64,000 nucleotides of DNA from Chryseobacterium lathyri (GTDB lineage: Bacteria > Bacteroidota > Bacteroidia > Flavobacteriales > Weeksellaceae), in the NCBI RefSeq assembly GCF_030812195.1, contig NZ_JAUSSF010000001.1, positions 2,108,001 through 2,172,000 of the forward strand, written 5' to 3'. The notes beneath the pieces are model-generated. The model was not told the origin of the DNA. It saw only the letters and a list, made by a program, of their open reading frames with translations, and searched no databases. Below are positions 52,780 to 61,982 of the stretch, piece by piece; within the stretch, counting starts at the first letter, position 1; each line of letters begins with the position of its first letter. Made by a program: the position numbers and the translations under genes.

Positions 52780-53486
52780 TTTCTTCTGCTACCAAGCAGT
52801 AAGGAACCCCAATAAAGAAGCTGGGCAAGTGATCCAAGAGCTGCCACCACATACGTTCTTGCTGCCCATTTCAAACTGTCCTGTACTCCGACAAATTCTT
52901 CCTGGGTAACCGTTCCTGTATCTTTAATCCATTTCATTGCTCTATTGCTGGCATCATATTCCACCGGAAGGGTCACAAAAGCAAAAAGTGTAGTCATCGC
53001 AAACATGGCTACTCCTATCGCCAGAACTGTCGTATTACCGTTTGGATCATCGATTGATCTTGTTGCTGCCATGATACCAATACCTGCAAGAAGGACAAAC
53101 TGCATAAGATTAGAACTTATATTAACTACAGGAACCAGCTTGGAACGCAGGTTCAGCATCGAATATCCTACAGCATGCTGTACGGCATGTCCGCATTCGT
53201 GTGCTGCCACTGCCGCTGCTGCTGCATTTCTCTGCATATAGACTCCTTCAGAAAGATTAACTGTTTTATCTGCCGGGTTATAGTGATCCGTCAGCTGGCC
53301 GGGAACAGAAATTACCTGTACATCAGTGATTCCGTTATCTCTAAGCATTTTTTCTGCAACTTCTTTTCCTGAAAGCCCATTTCTAAGATGCACATTGGAA
53401 TAGTATTCAAATTTCGATTTTAATCTGGACGAAACCCACCAGCTTATCAGCATTGAAACACCGATAATAATATAATAACCCATCAT
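52776..53486 (-). CDS. Membrane zinc metallopeptidase (YugP-like)
   Basis: The 236-residue protein has an N-terminal membrane helix (about 3-18), the zinc-binding motif AVAAHECGHAVQHA (HExxH-type, written HECGH) and two or three further helices (about 124-141, 156-178 and 210-230). This is the neutral zinc metallopeptidase family (DUF2324/YugP). Its substrate is unknown. It is convergent with the YigZ gene; their ends overlap by 4 bp. Confidence 0.9.
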   Translation of the reverse strand: MMGYYIIIGVSMLISWWVSSRLKSKFEYYSNVHLRNGLSGKEVAEKMLRDNGITDVQVISVPGQLTDHYNPADKTVNLSEGVYMQRNAAAAAVAAHECGHAVQHAVGYSMLNLRSKLVPVVNISSNLMQFVLLAGIGIMAATRSIDDPNGNTTVLAIGVAMFAMTTLFAFVTLPVEYDASNRAMKWIKDTGTVTQEEFVGVQDSLKWAARTYVVAALGSLAQLLYWGSLLLGSRRN

Positions 53487-53562
53487 TTTATATAGATTTT
53501 TTGTGTTTAAATTTTAACCATAATGATGTAAAAACTGTGCCAAAGTATTACATTTTATTATC

Positions 53563-53570
53563 TATATTTG
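53563..53570 (+). promoter_or_regulatory. -7 element of the acetyltransferase-like gene
   Basis: TATATTTG lies 23 bp before the ATG at 53593. No -33 TTTG is seen at the usual spacing. Confidence 0.4.
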
Positions 53571-53592
53571 TTCTCTAATTATCCTTTTATCT

Positions 53593-54723
53593 ATGTCTAA
53601 AGTTTCAGTTATTGAAGTGAAAAATCAAAACGAATTAAAAAAATTCGTAAGATTTCCAATGGATCTTTATAAAAACAACCCTTATTATGTCCCTTCCTTC
53701 ATCAAAGATGAATTTAAAATTTGGGACGCAAAAGAAAATCCGGCTTTAAATTATTCAAAATCCAAGCAGTTCCTTGCCCTGAAAGACAATAAAGTGGCTG
53801 GTAGGATAGCAGTGATTATCAATCACAAGGAAGAAAAGGAATTGGGCATCAGAAAAGTGCGCTTCGGGTGGATTGACTTTATTGATGATAAAGAAGTTTC
53901 TCAGGCACTGATCCAAAAAGCAATAGATTACGCCAAGGAAAACAACATTGATAAGATTGAAGGGCCAATGGGCTTTACCAATCTTGATAAAGCAGGAATG
54001 CTTACCATGGGTTTTGATAAGCTGGCCACCATGATCGGAATCTACAATCATGAATATTATCCGAAACACCTGGAAGATCTTGGATTGATCAAAGAAAAAG
54101 AATGGGTGGAATACGAAATGAACTTCCCAAAGGTTTTGCCGGAAAAAGTAGAAAAATTCAGTGGGTTGATTGCACAGAAATACAAGCTTAAAGTTCTCAA
54201 TTTCAAATCAAAGCAGGAAATCCTGCCGTTTGTAGAGCCTATGTTTAAACTGCTTGATGAAACCTATAAACATCTTTCAACCTATACTCCTATTTCGGAC
54301 GAACAAATACAGACTTACAGGGAAAAATACTTCCCTTTTATAGACAAAAACTATGTGATCTGTGTGGTGGATGAAAATAACGAACTGATATCATTTGCTA
54401 TTACAATGCCGTCTTATTCAAAGGCTTTACAAAAATCAAAAGGTAAACTGTTTCCTTTCGGATGGTGGCATTTTTTACAGGCAGGAAAGAAAAATGACCG
54501 TGCCAATTTTTACCTGATCGGAATTCATCCCGAATATCAGAGACGGGGTGTTACAGCCATTATATTTAAAGAAATTTTTGTACGTTTTACCAGCATGGGA
54601 ATTGATTTTGCAGAAACCAATCCTGAATTGGAAGAAAATAAAAGTGTGCAGGTGCTTTGGCAGGATTACAACCCAGTCAATCACAAAAGAAGGAGAACTT
54701 ATTCATTAACGATTAATGAATGA
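53593..54723 (+). CDS. GNAT-superfamily-like protein
   Basis: The 376-residue protein belongs to a family widespread in Bacteroidetes that is usually annotated as N-acetyltransferase or hypothetical. Segments are YKNNPYYVPSFIKDEFKIWD, KVAGRIAVIINHKEEKELG, GPMGFTNLDKAGMLTMGFD, and a GNAT-like acetyl-CoA-binding turn IGIHPEYQRRGVTAIIF near residue 315. It lies alone between the metallopeptidase gene and a small membrane protein. Its substrate is unknown. Confidence 0.8.
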   Translation: MSKVSVIEVKNQNELKKFVRFPMDLYKNNPYYVPSFIKDEFKIWDAKENPALNYSKSKQFLALKDNKVAGRIAVIINHKEEKELGIRKVRFGWIDFIDDKEVSQALIQKAIDYAKENNIDKIEGPMGFTNLDKAGMLTMGFDKLATMIGIYNHEYYPKHLEDLGLIKEKEWVEYEMNFPKVLPEKVEKFSGLIAQKYKLKVLNFKSKQEILPFVEPMFKLLDETYKHLSTYTPISDEQIQTYREKYFPFIDKNYVICVVDENNELISFAITMPSYSKALQKSKGKLFPFGWWHFLQAGKKNDRANFYLIGIHPEYQRRGVTAIIFKEIFVRFTSMGIDFAETNPELEENKSVQVLWQDYNPVNHKRRRTYSLTINE

Positions 54724-54830
54724 TAAATGATGAGTTATTAGTGACTTATTTAAAACCGGAAGCTGATAACTCATACTTTCCACTTCAAAAAATGTACCTG
54801 AAAAACTAATTTTTCCTGTAAATTCATCAC

Positions 54831-55007
54831 ATGAAACCACATCTTATTGTTTTTGCTGTTCTGATTGCAGCATTTATCGCCTATAACTTCTTTTTTCAGA
54901 TCGAAGACGACCGAATGAACACGGTGGTCAATATAACACTTGCCAGCATTCTTTTTGGATATATTTCGTTCATGGCTTATTCTCTCCTCAAAAAAATGAA
55001 GAAATAA
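54831..55007 (+). CDS. Small two-helix membrane protein
   Basis: A 58-residue protein with membrane helices at about 5-22 and 33-52 separated by a short charged loop (QIEDDRMN), ending in KKMKK. It has a clear ATG and stop and sits just upstream of the nuo promoter. It resembles small conserved membrane proteins of flavobacteria. Function unknown. Confidence 0.65.
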   Translation: MKPHLIVFAVLIAAFIAYNFFFQIEDDRMNTVVNITLASILFGYISFMAYSLLKKMKK

Positions 55008-55097
55008 GCACTATTTTTATTGATTCTAAATTACCACTTTTCCCCATTTTAATCCCACTTTTAAGCTTATTAATTTCATGCTTTCTTGTTTATTCGC

Positions 55098-55105
55098 TAA
55101 ATTTG
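55098..55105 (+). promoter_or_regulatory. -7 element of the nuo operon
   Basis: TAAATTTG lies 23 bp before nuoA's ATG and matches TAnnTTTG. No clear -33 element is seen. Confidence 0.45.
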
Positions 55106-55128
55106 CAAATTGAGATAATAATGCAAAA

Positions 55129-55500
55129 ATGAATTTACCTGAAAGTTATATTCCAATCCTTCTTCAAGCAGGTGTAGCTATCGCATTCGTAGCCGTTTCT
55201 TTGCTTGGAGCCCATTTTCTGGGACCAAAACAGAAAAAAGGAAATTCTGTAAAAAACCAAAGCTGGGAATGTGGGGTTCCTGTGGAAGGAAATGCAAGGA
55301 CACCGTTTTCCATCAAATATTTCCTGACAGCGGTATTATTCGTGCTTTTCGATATTGAAATCGTATTTTTTTACCCATATGCTGTAAACTTCAGAGAATT
55401 CGGGATGGAAGGCTTTCTTGCTGTACTTACATTCGTGGCAATTTTCTTCATGGCGTTTTTCTATGTATGGAAACGTGGCGCATTAGATTGGGATAAATAA
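55129..55500 (+). CDS. nuoA: NADH-quinone oxidoreductase subunit A
   Basis: The 123-residue membrane subunit of complex I has three helices (about 7-27, 68-88 and 95-115). The conserved SWECGVPVEGNARTPFSIKY loop and the FLTAVLFVLFDIEIVFFYPY helix with acidic residues are present. It contributes to the quinone-site end of the membrane arm. It is the first gene of the operon, 99 bp before nuoB. Confidence 0.94.
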   Translation: MNLPESYIPILLQAGVAIAFVAVSLLGAHFLGPKQKKGNSVKNQSWECGVPVEGNARTPFSIKYFLTAVLFVLFDIEIVFFYPYAVNFREFGMEGFLAVLTFVAIFFMAFFYVWKRGALDWDK

Positions 55501-55599
55501 AGAATAGAAATTTTAAATGACAATTTTAGATCGGAAAATTAGAGTTAAATTAACATTAACACCAATTCAGAATCTAAATTAAAATCTTAAATCAATCAA

Positions 55600-56160
55600 A
55601 TGTCAGATAACAAACCAGTAATAAGAACAGATGCACCTGCTCCCGAAGGATTTGAAGGAGAAGGTTTTTTCGCAACGAAACTGAGCAGTGTAATCGGGAT
55701 GGCCAGAAAATTCTCTCTTTGGCCGTTACCATTTGCAACCTCTTGTTGTGGTATCGAGTTTATGGCTACCCTGAACCCTACATATGACGCTTCAAGATTT
55801 GGTATGGAAAGAAACTCTTTCTCACCAAGACAGGCAGATATGCTGATGGTTTGCGGGACTATATCTAAAAAATTAGGACCTGTCCTAAAAGAAGTGTACA
55901 CTCAGATGGCCGAGCCAAAATGGGTGGTTGCTGTTGGAGCCTGTGCGTCCAGCGGTGGTATTTTTGACACCTACTCTGTTTTACAGGGAATTGATAAAAT
56001 TATTCCGGTTGACGTTTATGTTCCGGGATGCCCTCCAAGACCGGAGCAGATCATTGAAGGCGTAATGCAGGTTCAGGCTTTGGCAGAAAGCGAAAGCATC
56101 AGAAGAAGAGATATGCCTGAATACCAAAAATTGTTAGATTCTTACAACATTAGCAACTAA
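55600..56160 (+). CDS. nuoB: NADH-quinone oxidoreductase subunit B
   Basis: The 186-residue subunit carries the N2 [4Fe-4S] cluster. The ligands are visible in ATSCCGIEFMAT, VGACASSGGIFDTYSV and VPGCPPRPEQI. It sits at the junction of the peripheral and membrane arms, where electrons pass to quinone. It is followed by nuoC after 6 bp. Confidence 0.95.
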   Translation: MSDNKPVIRTDAPAPEGFEGEGFFATKLSSVIGMARKFSLWPLPFATSCCGIEFMATLNPTYDASRFGMERNSFSPRQADMLMVCGTISKKLGPVLKEVYTQMAEPKWVVAVGACASSGGIFDTYSVLQGIDKIIPVDVYVPGCPPRPEQIIEGVMQVQALAESESIRRRDMPEYQKLLDSYNISN

Positions 56161-56166
56161 ACGGAA

Positions 56167-56661
56167 ATGACGAACGAATTTGTATTAGAAGCAATCACAA
56201 GAGAATTTCCGGAGTCTGTAATCTCTAGTTCAGAGCCTTATGGAATGTTAACTGTTGAAGTAAAAAAAGATGACATCAAAAAGATTATTCATTATCTGAA
56301 AGATTCATCATTGGAATTCAATTTCCTTACCGATATCTGCGGGATCCATTACCCTGAATTTCCGGACAAGGAAATTGGAGTCGTATATCACCTGCACAAT
56401 ATGATGGCTAATGTCAGATTACGTCTGAAGATCTTCATGTCCAGGGAAAATATCGAAGTGGATTCTCTTGTAGATTTATTTGCCGGAGCAAACTGGATGG
56501 AAAGAGAAACGTTTGATTTCTACGGAATTAAATTCAAAGGACATCCTGACCTGAGGCCTATCCTGAATATGGAAGATCTCGGATACCACCCGATGCTGAA
56601 GGAATACCGTCTTGAAGATGGGACCAGAACAGATAAGGACGATAATATGTTCGGAAGATAA
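56167..56661 (+). CDS. nuoC: NADH-quinone oxidoreductase subunit C
   Basis: The 164-residue subunit has the conserved end WMERETFDFYGIKFKGHPDL followed by RPILNMEDLGYHPMLKEY. It belongs to the peripheral arm and contacts NuoD. It is encoded separately from nuoD, not fused. The spacer to nuoD contains heptamer tandem repeats. Confidence 0.94.
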   Translation: MTNEFVLEAITREFPESVISSSEPYGMLTVEVKKDDIKKIIHYLKDSSLEFNFLTDICGIHYPEFPDKEIGVVYHLHNMMANVRLRLKIFMSRENIEVDSLVDLFAGANWMERETFDFYGIKFKGHPDLRPILNMEDLGYHPMLKEYRLEDGTRTDKDDNMFGR

Positions 56662-56668
56662 AAATAAT

Positions 56669-56723
56669 GCAATAAGCGATAAGCAATAAGCAATAAGCTT
56701 AAAGCCTAGAGCCTAGAGCCTAA
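56669..56723. repeat. Two heptamer tandem arrays between nuoC and nuoD
   Basis: Four 7-bp units GCAATAA/GCGATAA (56669-56696) are followed by three units AGCCTAG/AGCCTAA (56703-56723). They fill most of the 74-bp spacer. Confidence 0.85.
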
Positions 56724-56735
56724 AGCATTTAAATT

Positions 56736-57959
56736 ATGAAAGATAACTCATTATCTAATATACTTAACCAATACGAAAGTAAGGAGCAGATTGACGGGCA
56801 GCTTTACACCCTCAATTTAGGACCTACCCACCCTGCCACCCATGGGATCTTCCAGAATATCTTAACGATGGACGGAGAAAGAATCCTTCACGCAGAACAA
56901 ACGGTAGGCTATATCCACAGAGCATTTGAAAAAATTTCCGAAAGAAGAAATTATTCTCAGATCACGACCCTTACTGACCGGATGAATTACTGTTCAGCGC
57001 CTATCAATAACCTTGGCTGGCACATGACAGTAGAAAAGCTGATCGGCGTAAAAGTTCCGAAACGTGTAGATTATATGCGTGTTATTTTAATGGAATTAGC
57101 CAGAATCGGTGATCACTTGATCTGTAACGGGGTAACCGGAATGGACTCAGGGGCGATTACAGGTCTTACCTATATGTTCATCGAAAGAGAACGTATTTAT
57201 GATATGTATGAGCAGATTTGTGGCGCAAGAATGACGACAAATATGGGAAGAATAGGAGGTTTTGAAAGAGATTTCACTCCAAGATTCCATGAACTATTAA
57301 AAGACTTCCTGAAAACATTCCCACCAAGATTTAAAGAATTCTGTACTTTATTGGAAAGAAACAGAATTTTTATGGACAGAACTATCGGAGCAGGAGCAAT
57401 TTCTGCGGAAAGAGCTTTAAGCTATGGTTTTACAGGTCCAAACTTACGTGCAGCAGGCGTGGATTACGATGTAAGAGTTGCGCAGCCTTATTCTTCTTAC
57501 GAAGATTTCGATTTCATCATTCCTGTAGGAACTGCAGGTGATACTTACGACCGTTTCATGGTTCGTCAGCAGGAAATCTGGGAATCCCTTAAAATTATCA
57601 ATCAAGCATACGACAATCTTCCTGAGGGACCATTCCATGCGGATGTTCCTGATTTTTATCTTCCTGAAAAGGCGGATGTTTATCAGAAAATGGAAGCTCT
57701 GATCTACCATTTCAAAATCGTTATGGGAGAAACCGATGTGCCGAAAGGTGAAGTTTATCATGCTGTAGAAGGTGGAAACGGAGAGTTAGGGTTCTATTTA
57801 GTGAGCGATGGAGGGAGAAGCCCCTATAGACTTCACTTCAGAAGACCATGCTTCATCTATTACCAGGCATACCCTGAAATGATTACAGGCTCTGTAATTT
57901 CAGATGCGATTGTTACGATGTGTAGTATGAATATTATTGCGGGAGAATTAGACGCATAA
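56736..57959 (+). CDS. nuoD: NADH-quinone oxidoreductase subunit D
   Basis: The 407-residue 49-kDa-type subunit forms the quinone-binding cavity with NuoB. Visible are NLGPTHPATHGIFQNI (quinone-site His region), ERRNYSQITTLTDRMNYCSA and the C-terminal SVISDAIVTMCSMNIIAGEL with DA near the end. Length is typical. It is followed by a 104-bp spacer that holds a perfect hairpin. Confidence 0.95.
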   Translation: MKDNSLSNILNQYESKEQIDGQLYTLNLGPTHPATHGIFQNILTMDGERILHAEQTVGYIHRAFEKISERRNYSQITTLTDRMNYCSAPINNLGWHMTVEKLIGVKVPKRVDYMRVILMELARIGDHLICNGVTGMDSGAITGLTYMFIERERIYDMYEQICGARMTTNMGRIGGFERDFTPRFHELLKDFLKTFPPRFKEFCTLLERNRIFMDRTIGAGAISAERALSYGFTGPNLRAAGVDYDVRVAQPYSSYEDFDFIIPVGTAGDTYDRFMVRQQEIWESLKIINQAYDNLPEGPFHADVPDFYLPEKADVYQKMEALIYHFKIVMGETDVPKGEVYHAVEGGNGELGFYLVSDGGRSPYRLHFRRPCFIYYQAYPEMITGSVISDAIVTMCSMNIIAGELDA

Positions 57960-57974
57960 AAATTGTAAAAAGTA

Positions 57975-58007
57975 TCATTGTAAAATGTATTCATGATTTT
58001 ACAATGA
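57975..58007. repeat. Intra-operon hairpin between nuoD and nuoE
   Basis: Perfect 12-bp inverted repeat TCATTGTAAAAT / ATTTTACAATGA with a 9-base loop and no T-run. A second short palindrome, TTGTACA-C-TGTACAA, lies at 58033-58047. It could affect mRNA processing or stability. Confidence 0.6.
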
Positions 58008-58063
58008 TTAAATAAATAAAGTCATTAGTACATTGTACACTGTACAATAATACATTAAATAAA

Positions 58064-58573
58064 ATGAGCGAAACAATAGCTTTTAAACCGGAAAGTTTAG
58101 AACAGGTACACAAAATTATCACAAGATATCCTGAGGGAAGACAAAAGTCTGCTCTTCTTCCTGTACTTCACTTAGCACAGAAAGAGTTCGGAGGATGGTT
58201 AGACGTTCCTGTAATGGATTATGTTGCTGAATTATTAAGTATTAAGCCAATTGAAGTATATGAAGTAGCTACTTTTTATACCATGTTCAATATGAAGCCG
58301 GTTGGTAAATATGTTTTGGAAGTATGCAGAACAGGACCTTGCATGGTGTGCGGAAGTGAAAAAATCCTTGACCATATCAGAACCAAACTGAATATTAAAG
58401 ACGGAGAGACTACCGAAGACGGTATGTTTACCTTAAAGCCTGCTGAATGCCTTGGAGCCTGCGGATACGCACCAATGATGCAGTTGGGGAAATTCTTTCA
58501 TGAAAATTTAACGATAGAAAAAGTAGACGAAATCCTTGATCTTTGCAGACAGGGACAGGTTGCTTTAGATTAA
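58064..58573 (+). CDS. nuoE: NADH-quinone oxidoreductase subunit E
   Basis: The 169-residue 24-kDa-type subunit has a thioredoxin-like [2Fe-2S] domain. Cluster ligands lie in VCRTGPCMVCGSE and ECLGACGYAPMM. It acts next to NuoF in the NADH dehydrogenase module. It is 12 bp before nuoF. Confidence 0.94.
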   Translation: MSETIAFKPESLEQVHKIITRYPEGRQKSALLPVLHLAQKEFGGWLDVPVMDYVAELLSIKPIEVYEVATFYTMFNMKPVGKYVLEVCRTGPCMVCGSEKILDHIRTKLNIKDGETTEDGMFTLKPAECLGACGYAPMMQLGKFFHENLTIEKVDEILDLCRQGQVALD

Positions 58574-58585
58574 TTAAAATATACG

Positions 58586-59944
58586 ATGAGTAAAAAACTT
58601 TTACTTAAAGATGCACATATAGAAGGTATTCGCTACTTTGAAACTTACCGCAAACAGGGAGGTTACACAGCTGCAGAAAAAGCCTTGAAAATGACCCCTG
58701 ACGAAATTCTTGAAGAAGTAAAAGCTTCAGGACTTCGTGGACGTGGTGGAGCAGGATTTCCAACAGGAATGAAATGGAGCTTTCTGGCAAAACCGGAAGG
58801 CGTGCCAAGACACCTGGTCGTGAATGCTGATGAATCTGAACCGGGAACTTTCAAAGACAGATATCTGATGGAGTTTCTTCCTCATTTACTGATCGAAGGA
58901 ATGCTTATATCCTCTTACTGTTTAGGTTCAAATGTTTCTTATATCTACATCCGTGGAGAATACTCATGGATTCCTGATATTTTGGAAGAAGCCATTGAAG
59001 AAGCCAAAGCAGCAGGATTTTTAGGTAAAAATATCATGGGAACCGGTTTCGACTGTGAAATTTATGTTCAGAGAGGAGGCGGAGCTTATATCTGTGGGGA
59101 AGAAACAGCATTGCTTGAATCCCTTGAAGGTAAAAGAGGAAATCCAAGATTAAAACCACCATTCCCGGCTGTAAAAGGACTTTGGGAAAGACCAACAGTG
59201 GTAAATAATGTGGAATCTATCGCAGCTATCGTTCCGATCATTGATATTACAGGAGCTGAATATGCTAAAATCGGGGTAGGAAGATCTACAGGAACGAAAT
59301 TAATTTCTGCCTGCGGAAACATTAACAAACCCGGAGTTTACGAAATCGATATGACAATTACTGTTGAAGAATTCATCTATTCTGATGAATACTGCGGTGG
59401 TATTGCTAACGGAAAGAAGCTGAAGGCTTGTATTCCTGGAGGAAGCTCTGTTCCGATTGTTCCAGCTAATTTATTACTGAGAACCGTGAACGGAGAACCA
59501 AGATACATGAACTATGAATCATTGGCAGACGGTGGTTTTGCTACCGGAACCATGATGGGTTCAGGAGGTTTCATCGTTTTGGATGAAGACCAGTGTATCG
59601 TGGAGCACACCATGACTTTAGCAAGATTCTATAATCATGAAAGTTGTGGACAATGTACACCTTGTCGTGAAGGAACGGGATGGATGTACAAAATCTTGAA
59701 AAAAATTGAAAAAGGAGAAGGGAAAATGGAAGACATTGACCTTCTTTGGGATATACAGAGAAAAATAGAAGGAAATACTATTTGTCCATTGGGTGATGCA
59801 GCAGCTTGGCCAGTTGCAGCAGCGATCCGCCATTTCAGAGATGAATTTGAATGGCATATTAAAAACCCGGAACTGTCTCAAACACAAAATTATGGATTGG
59901 CAAATTATGCAGACCCAATCCCGGCTGTTGAAAAAAATGCGTAG
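58586..59944 (+). CDS. nuoF: NADH-quinone oxidoreductase subunit F
   Basis: The 452-residue NADH- and FMN-binding subunit has the FMN/NADH loop GLRGRGGAGFPTGMKWSF, the YICGEETALLESLEG segment and the [4Fe-4S] motif ESCGQCTPCREGTGWM with a fourth cysteine in NTICPLGDAAAW. It accepts electrons from NADH. Length is normal. It is followed by a non-Nuo gene after 11 bp. Confidence 0.95.
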   Translation: MSKKLLLKDAHIEGIRYFETYRKQGGYTAAEKALKMTPDEILEEVKASGLRGRGGAGFPTGMKWSFLAKPEGVPRHLVVNADESEPGTFKDRYLMEFLPHLLIEGMLISSYCLGSNVSYIYIRGEYSWIPDILEEAIEEAKAAGFLGKNIMGTGFDCEIYVQRGGGAYICGEETALLESLEGKRGNPRLKPPFPAVKGLWERPTVVNNVESIAAIVPIIDITGAEYAKIGVGRSTGTKLISACGNINKPGVYEIDMTITVEEFIYSDEYCGGIANGKKLKACIPGGSSVPIVPANLLLRTVNGEPRYMNYESLADGGFATGTMMGSGGFIVLDEDQCIVEHTMTLARFYNHESCGQCTPCREGTGWMYKILKKIEKGEGKMEDIDLLWDIQRKIEGNTICPLGDAAAWPVAAAIRHFRDEFEWHIKNPELSQTQNYGLANYADPIPAVEKNA

Positions 59945-59955
59945 CTAAAAAAATA

Positions 59956-60849
59956 ATGAAGAAGTTATTGGTTGTCGGCTTAATGATGTCGGGGTTTGTT
60001 GCTTTTGGGCAAGTAAAAAAAGATACATTAAACAAAGAATATAAACTGGAGATAGCTCCTTATAAAGATAATAAAACTGAAAAAAAACAGAAACCGAATC
60101 CGTTAAGTAAAAAAGGCCAGGTCTTCGTTTTTTACGGGTGGAACAGAGGTGCTTTCAGCAATTCTGATATCCATTTTACCGGAAACGGATATGATTTTCA
60201 GTTGAATAATGTACAGGCAAGAGATAAACCTACCAAGTTCGGAATCGTTTATATTGATCCAAGCTGGTTTACCGTAACGCAGTACAATTTCAGAATAGGA
60301 TATTTCATAAAAGATAACCTTGCTCTTGTTTTAGGGATCGACCATATGAAATATGTAATGAAGCAGAATCAGACCGTTGATTTTTCAGGAACCATTTCAG
60401 ATCCTAAATATGCAGCGATGGTACAGAACGGACAGGTAAATCTGGCAGATACAAAGTTCCTTACTTTCGAGCATACAGACGGGCTTAATTATGAAAATTT
60501 AGGTCTTGAGAAATATAAAAATCTTATTCATAAGAAAAATATAGATTTGGTATGGTCTTATGGAGCGGGAATCGGGGTAATGTTTCCTAAAAGTAATGTA
60601 AGGCTTTTTGGGAATGAAAGAAGTGACCGCTTTCATGTTGCTGGGATGGGAACCGATCTTAGATCTAGTCTTAACCTGGTTTTCTGGAAAAACTGGATGA
60701 TCAGAGCAGAGGCAAAAGCAGGATATATCAATATGTGGGATATTAAAACTACATTAAATAACAAGCCGGATAAAGCCCGTCAGGATTTTGTTTTCGGGCA
60801 GGTCGTTGCAGGAGTCGGGTATACATTTAACACAAAGAAGTATAATTAA
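59956..60849 (+). CDS. Exported beta-barrel-like protein inside the nuo operon
   Basis: The 297-residue protein has a signal peptide (MKKLLVVGLMMSGFVAFGQ), then a charged linker, then alternating aromatic strands ending in FGQVVAGVGYTFNTKKYN, typical of an outer-membrane beta-barrel. Segments are GQVFVFYGWNRGAFSNSDIH, YNFRIGYFIKDNLALVLGID and WMIRAEAKAGYINMWD. It is not a complex I subunit. It lies 11 bp after nuoF and 43 bp before nuoG in the same direction, so it is transcribed with the operon. Function unknown. Confidence 0.75.
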   Translation: MKKLLVVGLMMSGFVAFGQVKKDTLNKEYKLEIAPYKDNKTEKKQKPNPLSKKGQVFVFYGWNRGAFSNSDIHFTGNGYDFQLNNVQARDKPTKFGIVYIDPSWFTVTQYNFRIGYFIKDNLALVLGIDHMKYVMKQNQTVDFSGTISDPKYAAMVQNGQVNLADTKFLTFEHTDGLNYENLGLEKYKNLIHKKNIDLVWSYGAGIGVMFPKSNVRLFGNERSDRFHVAGMGTDLRSSLNLVFWKNWMIRAEAKAGYINMWDIKTTLNNKPDKARQDFVFGQVVAGVGYTFNTKKYN

Positions 60850-60892
60850 AATATAGCTTAACGCCTTAAAAGCATAAGCGAAAGCATAGAAT

Positions 60893-61891
60893 ATGAGCGA
60901 AGAGGTTAAAAAATTCAAAATAACTATAGACGGACAGACTACTGAAGTTTTGCCTGGAACTTCTATTTTGGAAGCTGCCAGACAAATCGGTGGAAAATCT
61001 GTACCTCCTGCAATGTGCTATTACAGCAAATTGGAAACCAGCGGAGGGAGATGTAGAACTTGCTTGGTTGAAGTTTCAAAAGGATCCGAAGCAGATCCGC
61101 GCCCTATGCCAAAATTAGTTGCGAGTTGCAGAACTAACGTGATGGACGGCATGGAGGTGAAGAATCTTTCTTCCGAAAAAGCTCAGGAAGGTAGAAAAGC
61201 TGTAACCGAATTCCTACTGGTAAACCACCCTCTGGACTGCCCTGTTTGCGACCAGGCCGGTGAATGCCACCTTCAGGATCTTGGGTATGAGCATGGAAAC
61301 CTTGAGACCAGAACCGAATTTGAAAGAAATACTTACGAAGCCGATGATCTTGGTCCGAATATCAAGCTGAATATGAACCGTTGTATTCTTTGTGCAAGAT
61401 GCGTACTGACAGCCAATCAGCTTACCGACTCAAGAGAACACGGAATTCTTTTCAGAGGAGATCACGCTGAAATTTCCACTTATTTAAACAAAGCTTTGGA
61501 TAATGACTTCATCGGAAACATTATTGATGTTTGCCCGGTTGGAGCCCTAACAGACAGAACTTCCCGTTTTGCAAGCAGAGTTTGGTTCACAAAACCAATG
61601 AATGCTTCTTGTAAATGCGGTAAATGTTCAGGAAAAGCCGTAGTTTGGATGAAGGGTGATGAAATTGTAAGAGTCACTGCAAGAAAAGACCAGTGGGGAG
61701 AAGTAGAAGAATTTATCTGCGATACCTGCCGTTTTGAAAGAAAAGAACTGTCTGACTGGAATATTGAAGGTCCTAGACATATCGACAGACACTCGGTAAT
61801 TTCATTGAACCACTACGAAAAACCTAAGGATGAACTAAGAGTCTTGGACAATCCTATGGCGAAAGAAATCAGTGAAAAAGACGAAAAATAA
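60893..61891 (+). CDS. nuoG: NADH-quinone oxidoreductase subunit G, short form
   Basis: The 332-residue protein has the N-terminal [2Fe-2S] ferredoxin domain (CYYSKLETSGGRCRTCLVEV), the His/Cys cluster region HPLDCPVCDQAGECHLQDLG and the [4Fe-4S] segment NRCILCARCV with DVCPVGALTD. A last Cys set, CKCGKCSG and FICDTCRFERKELSDW, follows. It stops where the molybdopterin-oxidoreductase-like domain of longer NuoG proteins would begin. I recall this short form as normal in flavobacteria, not a truncation, and the clean intergenic region supports that. Confidence 0.9.
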   Translation: MSEEVKKFKITIDGQTTEVLPGTSILEAARQIGGKSVPPAMCYYSKLETSGGRCRTCLVEVSKGSEADPRPMPKLVASCRTNVMDGMEVKNLSSEKAQEGRKAVTEFLLVNHPLDCPVCDQAGECHLQDLGYEHGNLETRTEFERNTYEADDLGPNIKLNMNRCILCARCVLTANQLTDSREHGILFRGDHAEISTYLNKALDNDFIGNIIDVCPVGALTDRTSRFASRVWFTKPMNASCKCGKCSGKAVVWMKGDEIVRVTARKDQWGEVEEFICDTCRFERKELSDWNIEGPRHIDRHSVISLNHYEKPKDELRVLDNPMAKEISEKDEK

Positions 61892-61938
61892 TTAATAAGG
61901 CATCAGATCTCAGACAAAAGACTTCAGACCTATCTGAA

Positions 61939-61973
61939 CATCTAGCATCTGACATCTCATATCTAACATCTAT
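61939..61973. repeat. CATCTNA heptamer array between nuoG and nuoH
   Basis: Five 7-bp units: CATCTAG, CATCTGA, CATCTCA, TATCTAA, CATCTAT. The same heptamer family recurs before nuoI. Confidence 0.85.
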
Positions 61974-61982
61974 AAAAATAAA

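Noticed and set aside
60893..61891. NuoG as a broken gene
   Set aside because: The downstream DNA is a short repeat-bearing spacer before nuoH with no leftover NuoG domain, so the short form is taken as genuine.
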